From contig CM064715.1 in NCBI GenBank assembly GCA_032717465.1, positions 33,356,112 to 33,420,111 on the forward strand: 64,000 nt of DNA. The letters run 5' to 3'. Positions 55,740-64,000 of this stretch are shown one piece after another (the first letter of the stretch is position 1; every line of letters begins with the position of its first letter). The DNA comes from Coenobita brevimanus. Its lineage: Eukaryota > Arthropoda > Malacostraca > Decapoda > Coenobitidae. The position numbers and the translations under genes are program-made. The notes under the pieces are model-generated. The model saw only the letters and a list, made by a program, of their open reading frames with translations. It was not told the DNA's origin and did not search any database.

Positions 55740-56640
55740 ACATCCCCATACCCAAGTATGACCCAGAACTCTATGAAATTACGACTTACCTGGCAATGGT
55801 CCAACCAGTGTTGGATTTGGTTTATGAGGAGAATACACAGAAAATCACGGTACTGCTGCCTTACCAAGGCAACTCGGTTGTCCTGGTAGCAGGGGAAATC
55901 ATTGCGACCCTAACATGGGCACAGTTCAGTAAAATAGTTATCAACACCATCCAACCCTCTCTCAGTTCGGTCGTCACACTTTCACTGTTAAATGATTTGA
56001 AATTTGAAGATCTAGATGTTACAATAGCGTACTTGAGAAAATTTACTATGTCAGCTTACTCCCAGTTGACAGAGGAACAACGGAATCAACACATATTCGC
56101 GCACCTCATACGGATCCTACCTGGTATTGTCCGGGAACAGTTCACGATCCATGACACTCAGGGATTTGATCGGGACATAATTATGATCCGGCGGCATTTG
56201 GCAGCACATGCAGGTAAACAAAAACAGATTGGAGCTGTGCACTGTGTCCCCACTCAACCAAGCCAGAAGATGAAGGACTGGCAGAGTCAAAACTACTCCT
56301 TCTACCCCCGAGTCTCCCCATCTCCACAGGAAGAACAGGCATGGCATGACAGCCTTATCCACATTGACCCATGAGAGTTCAAGGCCTACAATGCTTCCTG
56401 CACCCTGCATGACATGTGTGAGCAGGGTGCAGCTTGGCACAGCCTGTCCAACCACCCGAATCTACCACAGAAGCCCTGTCCCTTCCAGCATCATGTCGTC
56501 GACAATGAAAGCCACGTATATGACCCAGGACTGGATCCTAAGGAGGAGGTCGTCATGGAGTCTACAAACAATTGTGTAAACTATAAGATGGAAGAAACTG
56601 AGTCCTCCAAAGCTGGGCTGGACATTTAAGTTCTACCCTG
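55740..56640 (+). pseudogene. Gag of Gypsy-type element 4
   Basis: The frame from 55796 to 56374 (192 aa) has a hydrophobic helical start (MVQPVLDLVYEENTQKI), a long capsid-like helical region, HIFAHLIRILPGIVREQFTI and IMIRRHLAAHAGKQKQIG, a gag pattern seen in Gypsy-group elements. Downstream frames (to about 56630) are broken and no intact CCHC knuckle is visible. The TTAA transposon follows at 56691; the protease and RT of the same element lie beyond it. Confidence 0.6.
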
Positions 56641-56686
56641 TCGGCTCTGGCCCTGGCAGGGGCAACTAGCACCATTCTCAAAACAC

Positions 56687-59415
56687 TTAATCCAGGACCT
56701 CGCCTATAGACCCGTTTGCAAAGTGGTGTTGGGGGGATTTCTCACCTGATCTTAGTTAATGGGTCCCTGGACATGACAAATCACGGAGGTGCTTCTCCGC
56801 CATCGCGCCACGAATGTTGCTGTGGTCAAATTAAATATGGCTGCCGTGAACAGTGATAAAAATTCACATTTTTAAATTATTTTCAGTAGATACACATGTA
56901 ATACTTCCAATCCAACTATTTTGAGGGTGGAAAATTCATTTTTGATGTTTCTTTTACCATTCAGGGTCATCTTGACCTTCACCCGTGTGGGTCATCAATA
57001 TTGCATGAATTTTGGCATTTACTGAATGTTGAATGGAACTCTAATGTTTCTTTTTTCTTGTTTCTTTTCAGCCATGCGCATGTTGTTCCTAAATGCATGA
57101 AGCTTCATCTCACTGCCATGTGCATGCTGTTCCTGAATGCATGAAGTTTCATCTCACTGCTAATCATGAATTATTCTACATTATCTGGACCAAGTAGGGT
57201 AAATTTGGTCGCCTCAGTGGAAAGGGAGATAGTAAATCCAAAACACTGCATTATCTGTCAAGAAGATAACAAAGTACCTGTAACTAGTGAAAAGACAGGT
57301 CGTGCAAAAATGAAAAGAGCTGCCAAAATTCGAAATGATGTTGTTACAAAGCGTATCAGACTGGTGACAGGGGATGAAGAGGAGAGTGATGACAGTGACA
57401 TGTTTGTTTACCATAATACCAACAAGTGCTACAAAATTTACACACATTCTTCCAAGCTTAAAGCTATTGAGGAAAAGAGTCCAAGAACTGAAGAGCCTAC
57501 GGTGTGCCACACAAAAGTCACGTCTTGTGAAACTGCTGGATTTAAGAAAACCCTTCGTAAAAGTGTGCTACCCTGTTCACCTCCAAGCTGTGACAAGGAT
57601 CCAAGAACACTACCTTGCGTTATCTGCGCGAAAGTCGAACACAAGAAATGTTGTGACAAATTCAGAATCTGTGAGTATGGCAGTGATAAGAAATTCATTG
57701 ATGCTGCGAGGCACAACAAACATGCTGTTTTTACAAGAAATGCAGATAGACTGAATGACGATGAAGACAGCTCTGTCAGATCAGTCGTATCTGCAGATTT
57801 ATACTGCCACAATCTCTGCCGTCAAAACTACATGAGTAAATACGAACGTGACATTAGACCAGAAGAGCTGGAAAAACTGCCCATCAACAATGTGAAGCAT
57901 GTGCTGTTCACTCGTGCTATCCCATATATTGGCAAAATTTTGGTGAGTGGAGACTGTTGGACTATGACTGATATTGTAGAATTTGCACTGAGCCTGCTGG
58001 AAGAAGGAGAGGTGCTTACGAGCACCTTTCAAAACTGTGAATGAAACAGTTGATCATCTTCCATTATGGTGAATCAGTCACAATCAGTCCAAACAGTAAG
58101 GTGAATGAACCTGAGATTTTTTTTTTCCTCTGATATCACAGCTGCTGATCTAGCCATAAAACTGAAGAATCAGGACATAATGAGAGAGGGTGGCAGCAAG
58201 CTGAGAGGCTCACTTATGGACGTCGACTTTGGTCTGCGGGACAGCTTCTGTGACGGCACTGACTTAAAGACATCATGGGAGAGAACAATGATGCCAGCAC
58301 CTCTTCTCACATTCTTAGCTGCTCTATTCAAGGTGGAAAAGCACAAGCTCTTCCGAAGTAGTATTAAAGATCTAGAGGATCTTATCCAGCCTTTCGAGGA
58401 TGAAGATATTAGCCGAGAAGGCGAGTTCCCACAGCAGCAAGATGACTTGCCTTCCGACCAGCAAGAACCCTCTCAGGAACAAGAGGAGACATGGGTCAGG
58501 GATCACAAGAGTACACAGCTGCACTGTCTGTTCCAAATGCTTGTGTACAACATCCACAGTGGAAGGATAAAAAACTCCATTACATATGATGCTTGGCCAT
58601 GCCCTCTATGCAAGAGCTAGTAGTAGAAGCCTTCTCACAGTCTTCAATAGAATTGGTTCATGTACAAGCTACCAGACCATAAGAACTGCCCGTAACCTTC
58701 TTGCTAGCTATGCTGTTAAATGCTCACAAAAAGGAGAGACACCCTTACCGAGTACTTTTGCCAGGGAGGATTACACGATGGCGCCATGGACAACTCAGAC
58801 TATGCAGACAGATAATCACTCTCTGGTACTGAGATGTGATGTGGCGCACGTTTGGAAAAACATTATATTATTTGTTTTCCCTTTGCATATTTTATTTTTT
58901 TTTTTTTTACGGAGAAAATGTTATAATTTTATTAACACTGACACTTTCTGTTTAATTATCAATGATATTCAGCCATATATTTCAGAGCAATTATGACTTT
59001 CTGTTTATACCATCATGTCACAAATCAGCATAGTGTATGTTTTGGTTTAAATCTGAGGTATTAATTTTGGAACCCATGAGTGAATTACGGTCTAGTTGTG
59101 GTCACATTGTCCCAGACATTTGAAGGTCAAGATGACCCTGAATGGTAAAAGAAACATCAAAAATGAATTTTCCACCCTCAAAATAGTTGGATTGGAAGTA
59201 TTACATGTGTGTCTACTGAAAATAATTTAAAAATGTGAATTTTTATCACAGTTCACGGCAGCCATATTTAATTTGACCACAGCAACATTCGTGGCGCGAT
59301 GGCGGACAAGCACCTCCGTGATTTGTCATGTCCAGGGACCCATTAACTAAGATCAGGTGAGAAATCCCCCCAACACCATTTTGCAAACAGGTCTATGGGC
59401 GAGGTACAGGATTAA
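56687..59415. mobile_element. TTAA-flanked DNA transposon with 290-bp inverted repeats
   Basis: TTAA at 56687-56690 and 59412-59415 flank a 2721-bp element. Its ends 56691-56980 and 59122-59411 are inverted repeats of exactly 290 bp with about 8 differences (about 97% identical), starting TCC(A/T)G(G/T)ACCTCGCC. The core holds one decayed plus-strand gene. TTAA targets occur in piggyBac, Kolobok and Sola3-type transposons; the very long inverted repeats and the unknown protein do not decide between these. It separates gag from protease of element 4. Confidence 0.88.
57166..58800 (+). pseudogene. Cys-rich protein of the TTAA transposon, function unknown
   Basis: The first frame (57166-58044, 292 codons, opens with ATG) has CIIC near residue 28, a basic stretch (GRAKMKRAAKIRNDVVTKRI), an acidic patch, FVYHNTNKCYKIYT, then PCVICAKVEHKKCC...FRICEY, ADLYCHNLCRQNYM and PYIGKILVSGDCWTM. 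The paired Cys clusters look like two metal-binding modules. The reading then shifts: 58105-58620 gives DVDFGLRDSFCDGTDLKTSW, and 58586 onward gives ALYARASSRSLLTVFNRIGS, ending around MAPWTTQT (58800). Similar multi-copy uncharacterised proteins occur, as I recall, in crustaceans and cnidarians, longer at the C-terminus. No DDE triad is visible, so this is either the N-terminal half of an unknown transposase or a cargo/accessory protein. Confidence 0.65.
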
Positions 59416-59419
59416 CTGG

Positions 59420-59720
59420 TCTACACTAAAATTAGGTTCCATGGGGTTCCTGTAAGGCTCCTAGTGGACAATAGCACTGCGTGTTCTTGTCAGTACACGC
59501 AGTTTTTCAAGGAAAATCAGGCCACAATCAAGGCCCTTCAAGCCTTGTCCACTGACCTGATTGCGGGGGGGGGGGGGACGAACCACAGGCCCTGAAAGCT
59601 AAAACTCTCCCCCTCACGGTCACCTCCCTGGAGCCATCAGTCTACATTGACCACCCATTCATTGTTTTCGACTCAAGGTGTAAGACTTATGACAGCTATC
59701 TCGGGCTGGAGCTATGAAAA
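59420..59720 (+). pseudogene. Protease segment of Gypsy-type element 4
   Basis: Begins FHGVPVRLLVDNSTACSCQY: the retropepsin start, with LVDNST where LVDSGA is usual, so the catalytic D is present but the following S-G is changed. It is followed by the spacing of a Gypsy pol up to FDSRCKTYDSYLGLEL-like text. A G13 run (59566-59578) breaks the frame. Confidence 0.6.
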
Positions 59721-59789
59721 AAGCTGAGGGCCACCATTAACTGCCACCACTGACGCCTCCAGTTCGGAGCCCACAACCCCACTGTTGGC

Positions 59790-60645
59790 CTGCACACAGT
59801 CATGCAGGCTGTGAACAAGAAGACGACTACCACCCAACCCCACCATGAACTCCGGGTGCCACTGGGTACCCCTACCCATCACTCAATGCTGTTCTTCCTG
59901 CAGATGGAGCAACTCTTTGCCACAAGTTGCCTCATACCCCTGGCTATAGTTCCCCCCCACCTCAGTGCCAATAGAATCACTAGCACCTCCGACGAGCCCC
60001 TCATGCTTCCCAAATGCCTCGTCATGGGTGAGTTAGAGAGTTTTGATGCCTTTCTTGAGCCTCCAAGTTCTACTGATGCCTCCTCCCTATGGCAGATTCC
60101 CTCTCATCTGCCACAATAACACCAACAAGACTTGGAGCAGCTACTCCTTCATTACCAGGCCATCTTTGCCTCACACCTAGGAGATATAGGCTGGACCAAG
60201 ATACTACACCACCAGATACACACTACAAGATCCCCCATACAACAGCCATCATGCAGGAAAAATCCAGTCCACTGGCAAAAAGAGGACCGCCAAGTCGCCA
60301 ACGTGCTGAGTGCATGGACTGTGATGCCCTCAACAAGCCCGCGGTCTTCTCCCATAGTGCTGGTGAGAAAGAATGATGGATCCATGAGATTTTGCATCGA
60401 CTATCGACACCTCAATGATGTAACCATCAAAGATACCACCTCGCTACCTCAAATCGATGACTCCTTGGACTCGCTGTACATGGCCCGATGGTTCTCCACT
60501 TTGGACCTTCAGTCAGGCTACTGGCATGTACCCATACAGGAAGAACACCAGCAGAAAACTGCCTTGACAACCAGTGGAGGTTGACTATGAGTTCAGCGTC
60601 CTCCCTTTTGGCCTCTGGAATGGACCAACCACCTTCTCCAGGTTA
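59790..60645 (+). pseudogene. RT fragment of Gypsy-type element 4
   Basis: 59802-60119 encodes the pre-RT spacer. 60132-60584 encodes the RT fingers and first palm part: SPIVLVRKNDGSMRFCIDYR, LNDVTIKDTTSLPQIDDSLD, FSTLDLQSGYWHVPIQEEHQ (the D of LDLQSGYWH is the first catalytic Asp) and, after a stop, LPFGLWNGPTTFSRL. The text ends at about 60645 before the YLDD motif, so the catalytic pair is missing. Classic Ty3/Gypsy RT. Confidence 0.85.
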
Positions 60646-60646
60646 A

Positions 60647-61480
60647 CCCTTCTGTGGCCGTAGGTCTGGAATTTTATGTGCCCCTGGCAGTCACTGAGGC
60701 CAACTTCTGAAGTTTTTGAAAATTGATTATTTTTTTCTTGCCATAAGGAAGAGGAAGCTCAGACGCACCTAACAGTGCAAATCCCAGCTTCCTAGACCCA
60801 TTTGGTGGCTTGTAATGGAGCGCAGAAGTTGCAGAAATATCGGCAACAGTAAACAGCAACAGTGGTGTATTGCTGCGCTGCAACATTGCGTGTGTTATCA
60901 TTTTTTTTACCCCCCAAAACAATGTGAATGGTGCTGAAATGTTGCACATATATTAGCTATGATGATATCAAATGATTTCAGTACATAATATGTTAAGACT
61001 GGTTCACAAAAAAAAAAATTATGCATATTTGTTCATATTTTTGATATACTGTAAAATATGTTTATGGTAGTTTGAATTATTTTGCATGTTAGCGCGGTGT
61101 ATGATTGAAGAGGGAGTGAAAAGGTTGAATATTCAGTCCTAAATGAGAAAACTGGTGGCCCCCCGAGGGTAGGCTCTCTCATGGGGGATGAAAGTGAAGG
61201 GTCAGGTGGATTAGCACCTGGTCAGCTCCAATTAGAGATAGGGAAATGGAGGCACTTTTAGCCGCTCCCACACCACCTGCATGGCTCAAACAGAATCGTA
61301 ATGCAGGTTCAAATCTATGAATAAGTCAAATTATTAGGAATAGAGAGACAAAGCGAAATAAATACGTATACAGATGGGAAAGAACGTATTTTCTCCTTAA
61401 TAACACGTTTACATTTCTCTATCATTTTATTTTGTTATTTTTGCAATATATATTGCTGTCTGTGTATCGCACTGTTTCTT
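60647..61480. other. No gene; possible TTAA-type MITE at its start
   Basis: TTAA (60643-60646) precedes CCCTTCTGTGG, and a weakly complementary GAGTGAAAAGG precedes TTGA (61125-61128). That would be a ~478-bp TTAA-type MITE, but the ends match poorly and the gypsy text does not resume. Otherwise no feature. Confidence 0.3.
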
Positions 61481-61545
61481 AAAGTGTGGTCCGCGGATCC
61501 CCAGGTGTCTGTGGTATGTTCCAAGGAGTCCGCAGGCTAATTTGA
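61470..61545. mobile_element. hAT-like terminal fragment
   Basis: CACTGTTTCTTAAAGTGTGG TCCGCGGATCCCCAGG resembles, as I recall, the terminal CAGNGTTTCTCAAACTGTGG TCCGCGGACCCC of Zaphod/Charlie-type hAT elements. No transposase nearby and no second end seen. Confidence 0.45.
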
Positions 61546-61633
61546 GTATCGGATAAAACATATACAGTAATCTCTCCACTATCCGATGTAATAGAGCCAA
61601 AGGCATGTCTGGAAAGTGGTCCCGTCTGGATAT

Positions 61634-61733
61634 TGGGCTCTCTATTGTATTTTGTTTTTCTCTTGGAGGGAACTGTTATTGCAGGCTCATTGCCTTTGAT
61701 TCCTTCTTCCTCGCATAAAAAAAAAAAAAAAAA
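61634..61733 (+). mobile_element. LINE A 3' end, third copy
   Basis: Only the 3' UTR remains: TTGTATTTTGTTTTTCTCTTGG, GCAGGCTCATTGCC, CTTCTTCCTCGCAT and a 17-base A run. Same ending as the copies at 4229 and 25099. Confidence 0.8.
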
Positions 61734-61734
61734 G

Positions 61735-62490
61735 CCTCCTGGACTTGTACTTATGGACCCTAACTCAGAAAAACACCTATACAACTCCCTCTGGACGTGC
61801 ATTGCACCTATTTAAGACCCAAATCACACCAATAAGGGACATAAAAGACTGAAATAAATGCAAAAGAACCAGAGAAAGAGGTTTTAGGGGTGAGTTTATA
61901 CAATGTTAAATATTCTGGGTACTTACAAGTCCCTGGCTCCTGGACTGGTAGTTATGGACCCTGACCTAGCCTAAATCAGAAAAACACCTCCCTACTACAC
62001 ATGCATAGCACCTAAGACCCTATTCACACCAATAAGGGACAAAAAGAGTGAAATGAGCTTTTAGAGGTAAGTATGGAAAATACAGTACAATATGAAACAT
62101 TCTGGGTACTTACAAGTCCCTGGCCATCTCGATGAATAACTCGCCTCCTCTCAGACTCTGACAGTAAAAAGGAGTACCTGAAGCACCTGCAGTACACTGT
62201 ATATGAAGTCTTGCACTGAACTTAATCATTTGCACTCAGAATTCCATTCTCTTAACACTGCGCACTTTAGTCTTACTTGTGCTCCTTTGTACCTTAATGA
62301 AATAAGTGTTGCACTCTGCACTTAAAGTCTTTGCACTCATAAATCCATTTACTAAACATAACACACTCAACAGTAGTTAATTTGCGCTCCATTGAAAGTC
62401 AATAAAATCAGTGTTGCACTCTGCACTTTAGTCTTTGCACTCAGAATTCTAATTTCTTAACACTATGCACTGTTTTTTTTCACTGCACAA
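61735..62490. repeat. Two sets of tandem repeats in the Tigger 3' flank
   Basis: A ~190-bp unit (GGACTTGTACTTATGGACCC ... TTCTGGGTACTTACAAGTCC) occurs at about 61740-61930 and 61930-62120. A ~115-150-bp unit built on GTGTTGCACTCTGCACTTTAG, CTTTGCACTCAGAATTC and CTTAACACT repeats about 2.5 times at 62200-62480. Confidence 0.75.
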
Positions 62491-62533
62491 CACTGTAAAT
62501 TCCCGTGTGGTCTAGTGGAGATGTTCTTGCTGT

Positions 62534-64000
62534 TTAATCACTGTCAGAGTCTGAGAGTAGCTGATACAGGTGGCCTAGGGGTGCGTCGTTGGTCTGTGGT
62601 GATGGAGTACCCACTGCAAATGACTCTGAAGACAGAAGTAAATTCACGTCAAGTGGTGACTCCACCGTGCTTGATGTGCTGGGCTGTGGCTTGAAGGATG
62701 AGGGACTGTCTTGGGGAGGCAATGGAGTGGAGCCAGGGCTGAGCACAGCGTGGGTCACGGGTGTGAAAAAGCTGTCAATGGTTGATTGACGCAAGGAACG
62801 ACGATTTTGGCGATTAATGATACGCTGCCTGAAAGTGCGCACTTCCTCCACAAGTCCCAAGGGCCCCATCTCCCTGTCGCAGTCTGGGTGTTCCAGGTAG
62901 TCGAGAATGAACTCTACGTGTTCCCAGAGTGCGCTCAGCTTGGGGATGGCTGGAGTAGTGTCACACTGAGAGGAGTCCGCAGCATCGTCGCTGTCCTTTT
63001 CAGAATCTTCAAGCTGGGTACTGACACCTGCAACTGAAGATGCGATCTCGATATCAGACATGGTCCGATACTCAGGATTGTCCTTGTCATCATCCGATCA
63101 CTCACACGCTTCATCCACATCAACATCATTCCCATGCGCACGTAGATGTGGATGGAAGTCATCCACCTCAAAACTTAGGAAATCGTGCTCCACATCCGTT
63201 CCGAGAAGCAGACGAGACCAACCATTTTCTAGAGTCTTGACAGGGACTACCTTCCTTGCATTGGCCCAGTTGTAAATTGCAAACTTGATGTTGTAGCGGC
63301 GAAGGTTTTCCAAAGTCCGCTGGCCTTGCCTGTCCCGTCTCTCCCTGCGCTCATCCTCGTCCTTGAGAACAACCATCACCGCATCCAGGAACTTCCGTTG
63401 GTACAGCCTCTTCATTGCCATGATCACTCCTTGGTCCATTGGTTGGATGAGAGCAGTCGTATTAGGTGGCAGAAACATGCACCTAATGCGCCCATTCTCA
63501 GCCACCAAGTCCTTGTCGCACGGGTGAGCAGGTGCATTGTCGAGGAGAAGGAGGGCCTTTACCTCGTCGCATGGGATTCCCAGTTTCTCCATCTGATAAT
63601 GGATGACCTCCTTGATGAAATGGCGGTGGAACCAGTCTTTGAAGATATGGGCAGTGAAACATGCCTTCAAAGAATGCTACCAAACGACAGGAAGGACATC
63701 CATCACCCCACGAAGTCACCAAGGCTGCTTGCACAGCCAACAATAACGGGCTTAAGCTGGTGCATGCTGTTAGCATTGGCACAACACAAAGCAGATATCC
63801 GTTGCTTCGAGAGCTTGCGGCCAGGGTCACGCTTCTCCATCTCCTCGGCTAGAGTGTTTGTTGGCAAAGAGCAATAGAATAAACCAGTTTTGTCAGCGTT
63901 GTATACTTGACCGAGAGTGAGGTCCTCCCTGTCGATCAAGCGCTTCACCTTGTGCCGAAACTCCTCTACTCCATCTTCGTTGGCATCCAAAGTTTTGCCA
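62534..64000 (-). pseudogene. Tigger/jerky-type DDE transposase (N-terminus outside)
   Basis: Read right to left from the window end. 63990-63703: DLTLGQVYNADKTGLFYCSL (first catalytic Asp in NAD-TG), ALCCANANSMHQLKPVIVG. 63670-63098: LLLLDNAPAHP (second Asp), FLPPNTTALIQPMDQGVIMA (third Asp). Then IYNWANARKVVPVKTLENGW and an acidic Ser/Asp-rich tail to 62534. All three catalytic Asp are present. Breaks: one frameshift at about 63690 and one in-frame TGA at 63098-63100. The CENP-B/HTH N-terminus lies outside the window. Confidence 0.85.

Larger units (their letters stand above)
61565..64000 (-). mobile_element. Tigger/pogo-type transposon, runs off the window
   Basis: The left end begins at 61565 with CAGTAATCTCTCCACTATCC preceded by TA, the typical pogo/Tigger terminus and TA target. 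The transposase gene occupies 62534 to the window end on the minus strand. A LINE A 3' end with its poly(A) (61634-61733) is nested in it. Between lie two sets of tandem repeats (61735-62120, 62200-62480). The right half is outside. Confidence 0.8.

Noticed and set aside
60647..61124. Definite piggyBac-type MITE
   Set aside because: The left TTAA+CCCTT end is suggestive, but the right end matches poorly, TTGA is not TTAA, and the interrupted RT does not resume.

Overview
This is eukaryotic, almost certainly arthropod, repeat DNA. The mix of I-, RTE- and CR1-type LINEs, Ty3/Gypsy-type LTR elements, hAT, Tigger and TTAA-target DNA transposons, together with very many long microsatellites, fits a decapod crustacean best. 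That assignment is inference from composition; no host gene was found to anchor it. I see no rRNA, no CRISPR array, no bacterial operon structure and no convincing single-copy host exon. Nearly every long reading frame belongs to a transposable element, mostly decayed and often inserted into another element.

Layout. 1-3.1 kb: minus-strand Gypsy-type element 1 (gag-protease, primer binding site, LTR). 3.1-16 kb: a second minus-strand Gypsy-type element (zinc-knuckle gag) broken twice, by a LINE at 4229-6448 and by a 6.3-kb I-like LINE at 8966-15269. The I-like LINE has a 24-base poly(A), an 11-bp perfect target-site duplication, ORF1 with CCHC knuckles, and ORF2 with endonuclease, RT and RNase H. 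16.0-16.9 kb: LTR plus 5' gag of a third LTR element. 17.2-18.5 kb: an element with ~90-bp inverted ends filled with simple repeats. 19.2-20.1 kb: 3' end of another LINE. 20.1-24.6 kb: no genes. 24.6-25.1 kb: 3' end of the 4-kb LINE family. 25.3-28.5 kb: near-complete RTE-type LINE (one frame, two TGA stops). 28.5-29.3 kb: 117-bp direct repeats 743 bp apart. 31.5 kb: tRNA-derived SINE. 32.1-34.5 kb: decayed ZMYM/hAT-type transposase.

34.8-42.4 kb: a second RTE copy split by an A-rich LINE on the opposite strand (about 35.56-39.05 kb) and by a piggyBac-like remnant (39885-41256). 42.4-47.9 kb: CR1/Jockey-like LINE split by an RTE-like LINE whose RT carries a PHD-like finger. 48-54 kb: simple repeats and a LINE fragment. 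54-60.6 kb: Gypsy-type element 4 (repeat-rich leader, gag, protease, RT), interrupted between gag and protease by a 2.72-kb TTAA-flanked transposon with 290-bp, ~97% identical inverted repeats. That transposon codes for a cysteine-rich protein I cannot assign to a transposase family; it is my best candidate for something undescribed. 61.5-64 kb: a hAT-like terminus, then a Tigger/pogo-type transposon running off the window.

The nesting gives relative ages: the I-like LINE, the A-rich LINE, the piggyBac remnant, the PHD-finger LINE and the TTAA transposon are each younger than the element they interrupt. The most informative signals are non-coding: two tandem hairpin units in the I-like LINE 3' UTR whose stems differ by compensatory changes, and inverted subterminal motifs in the piggyBac remnant.
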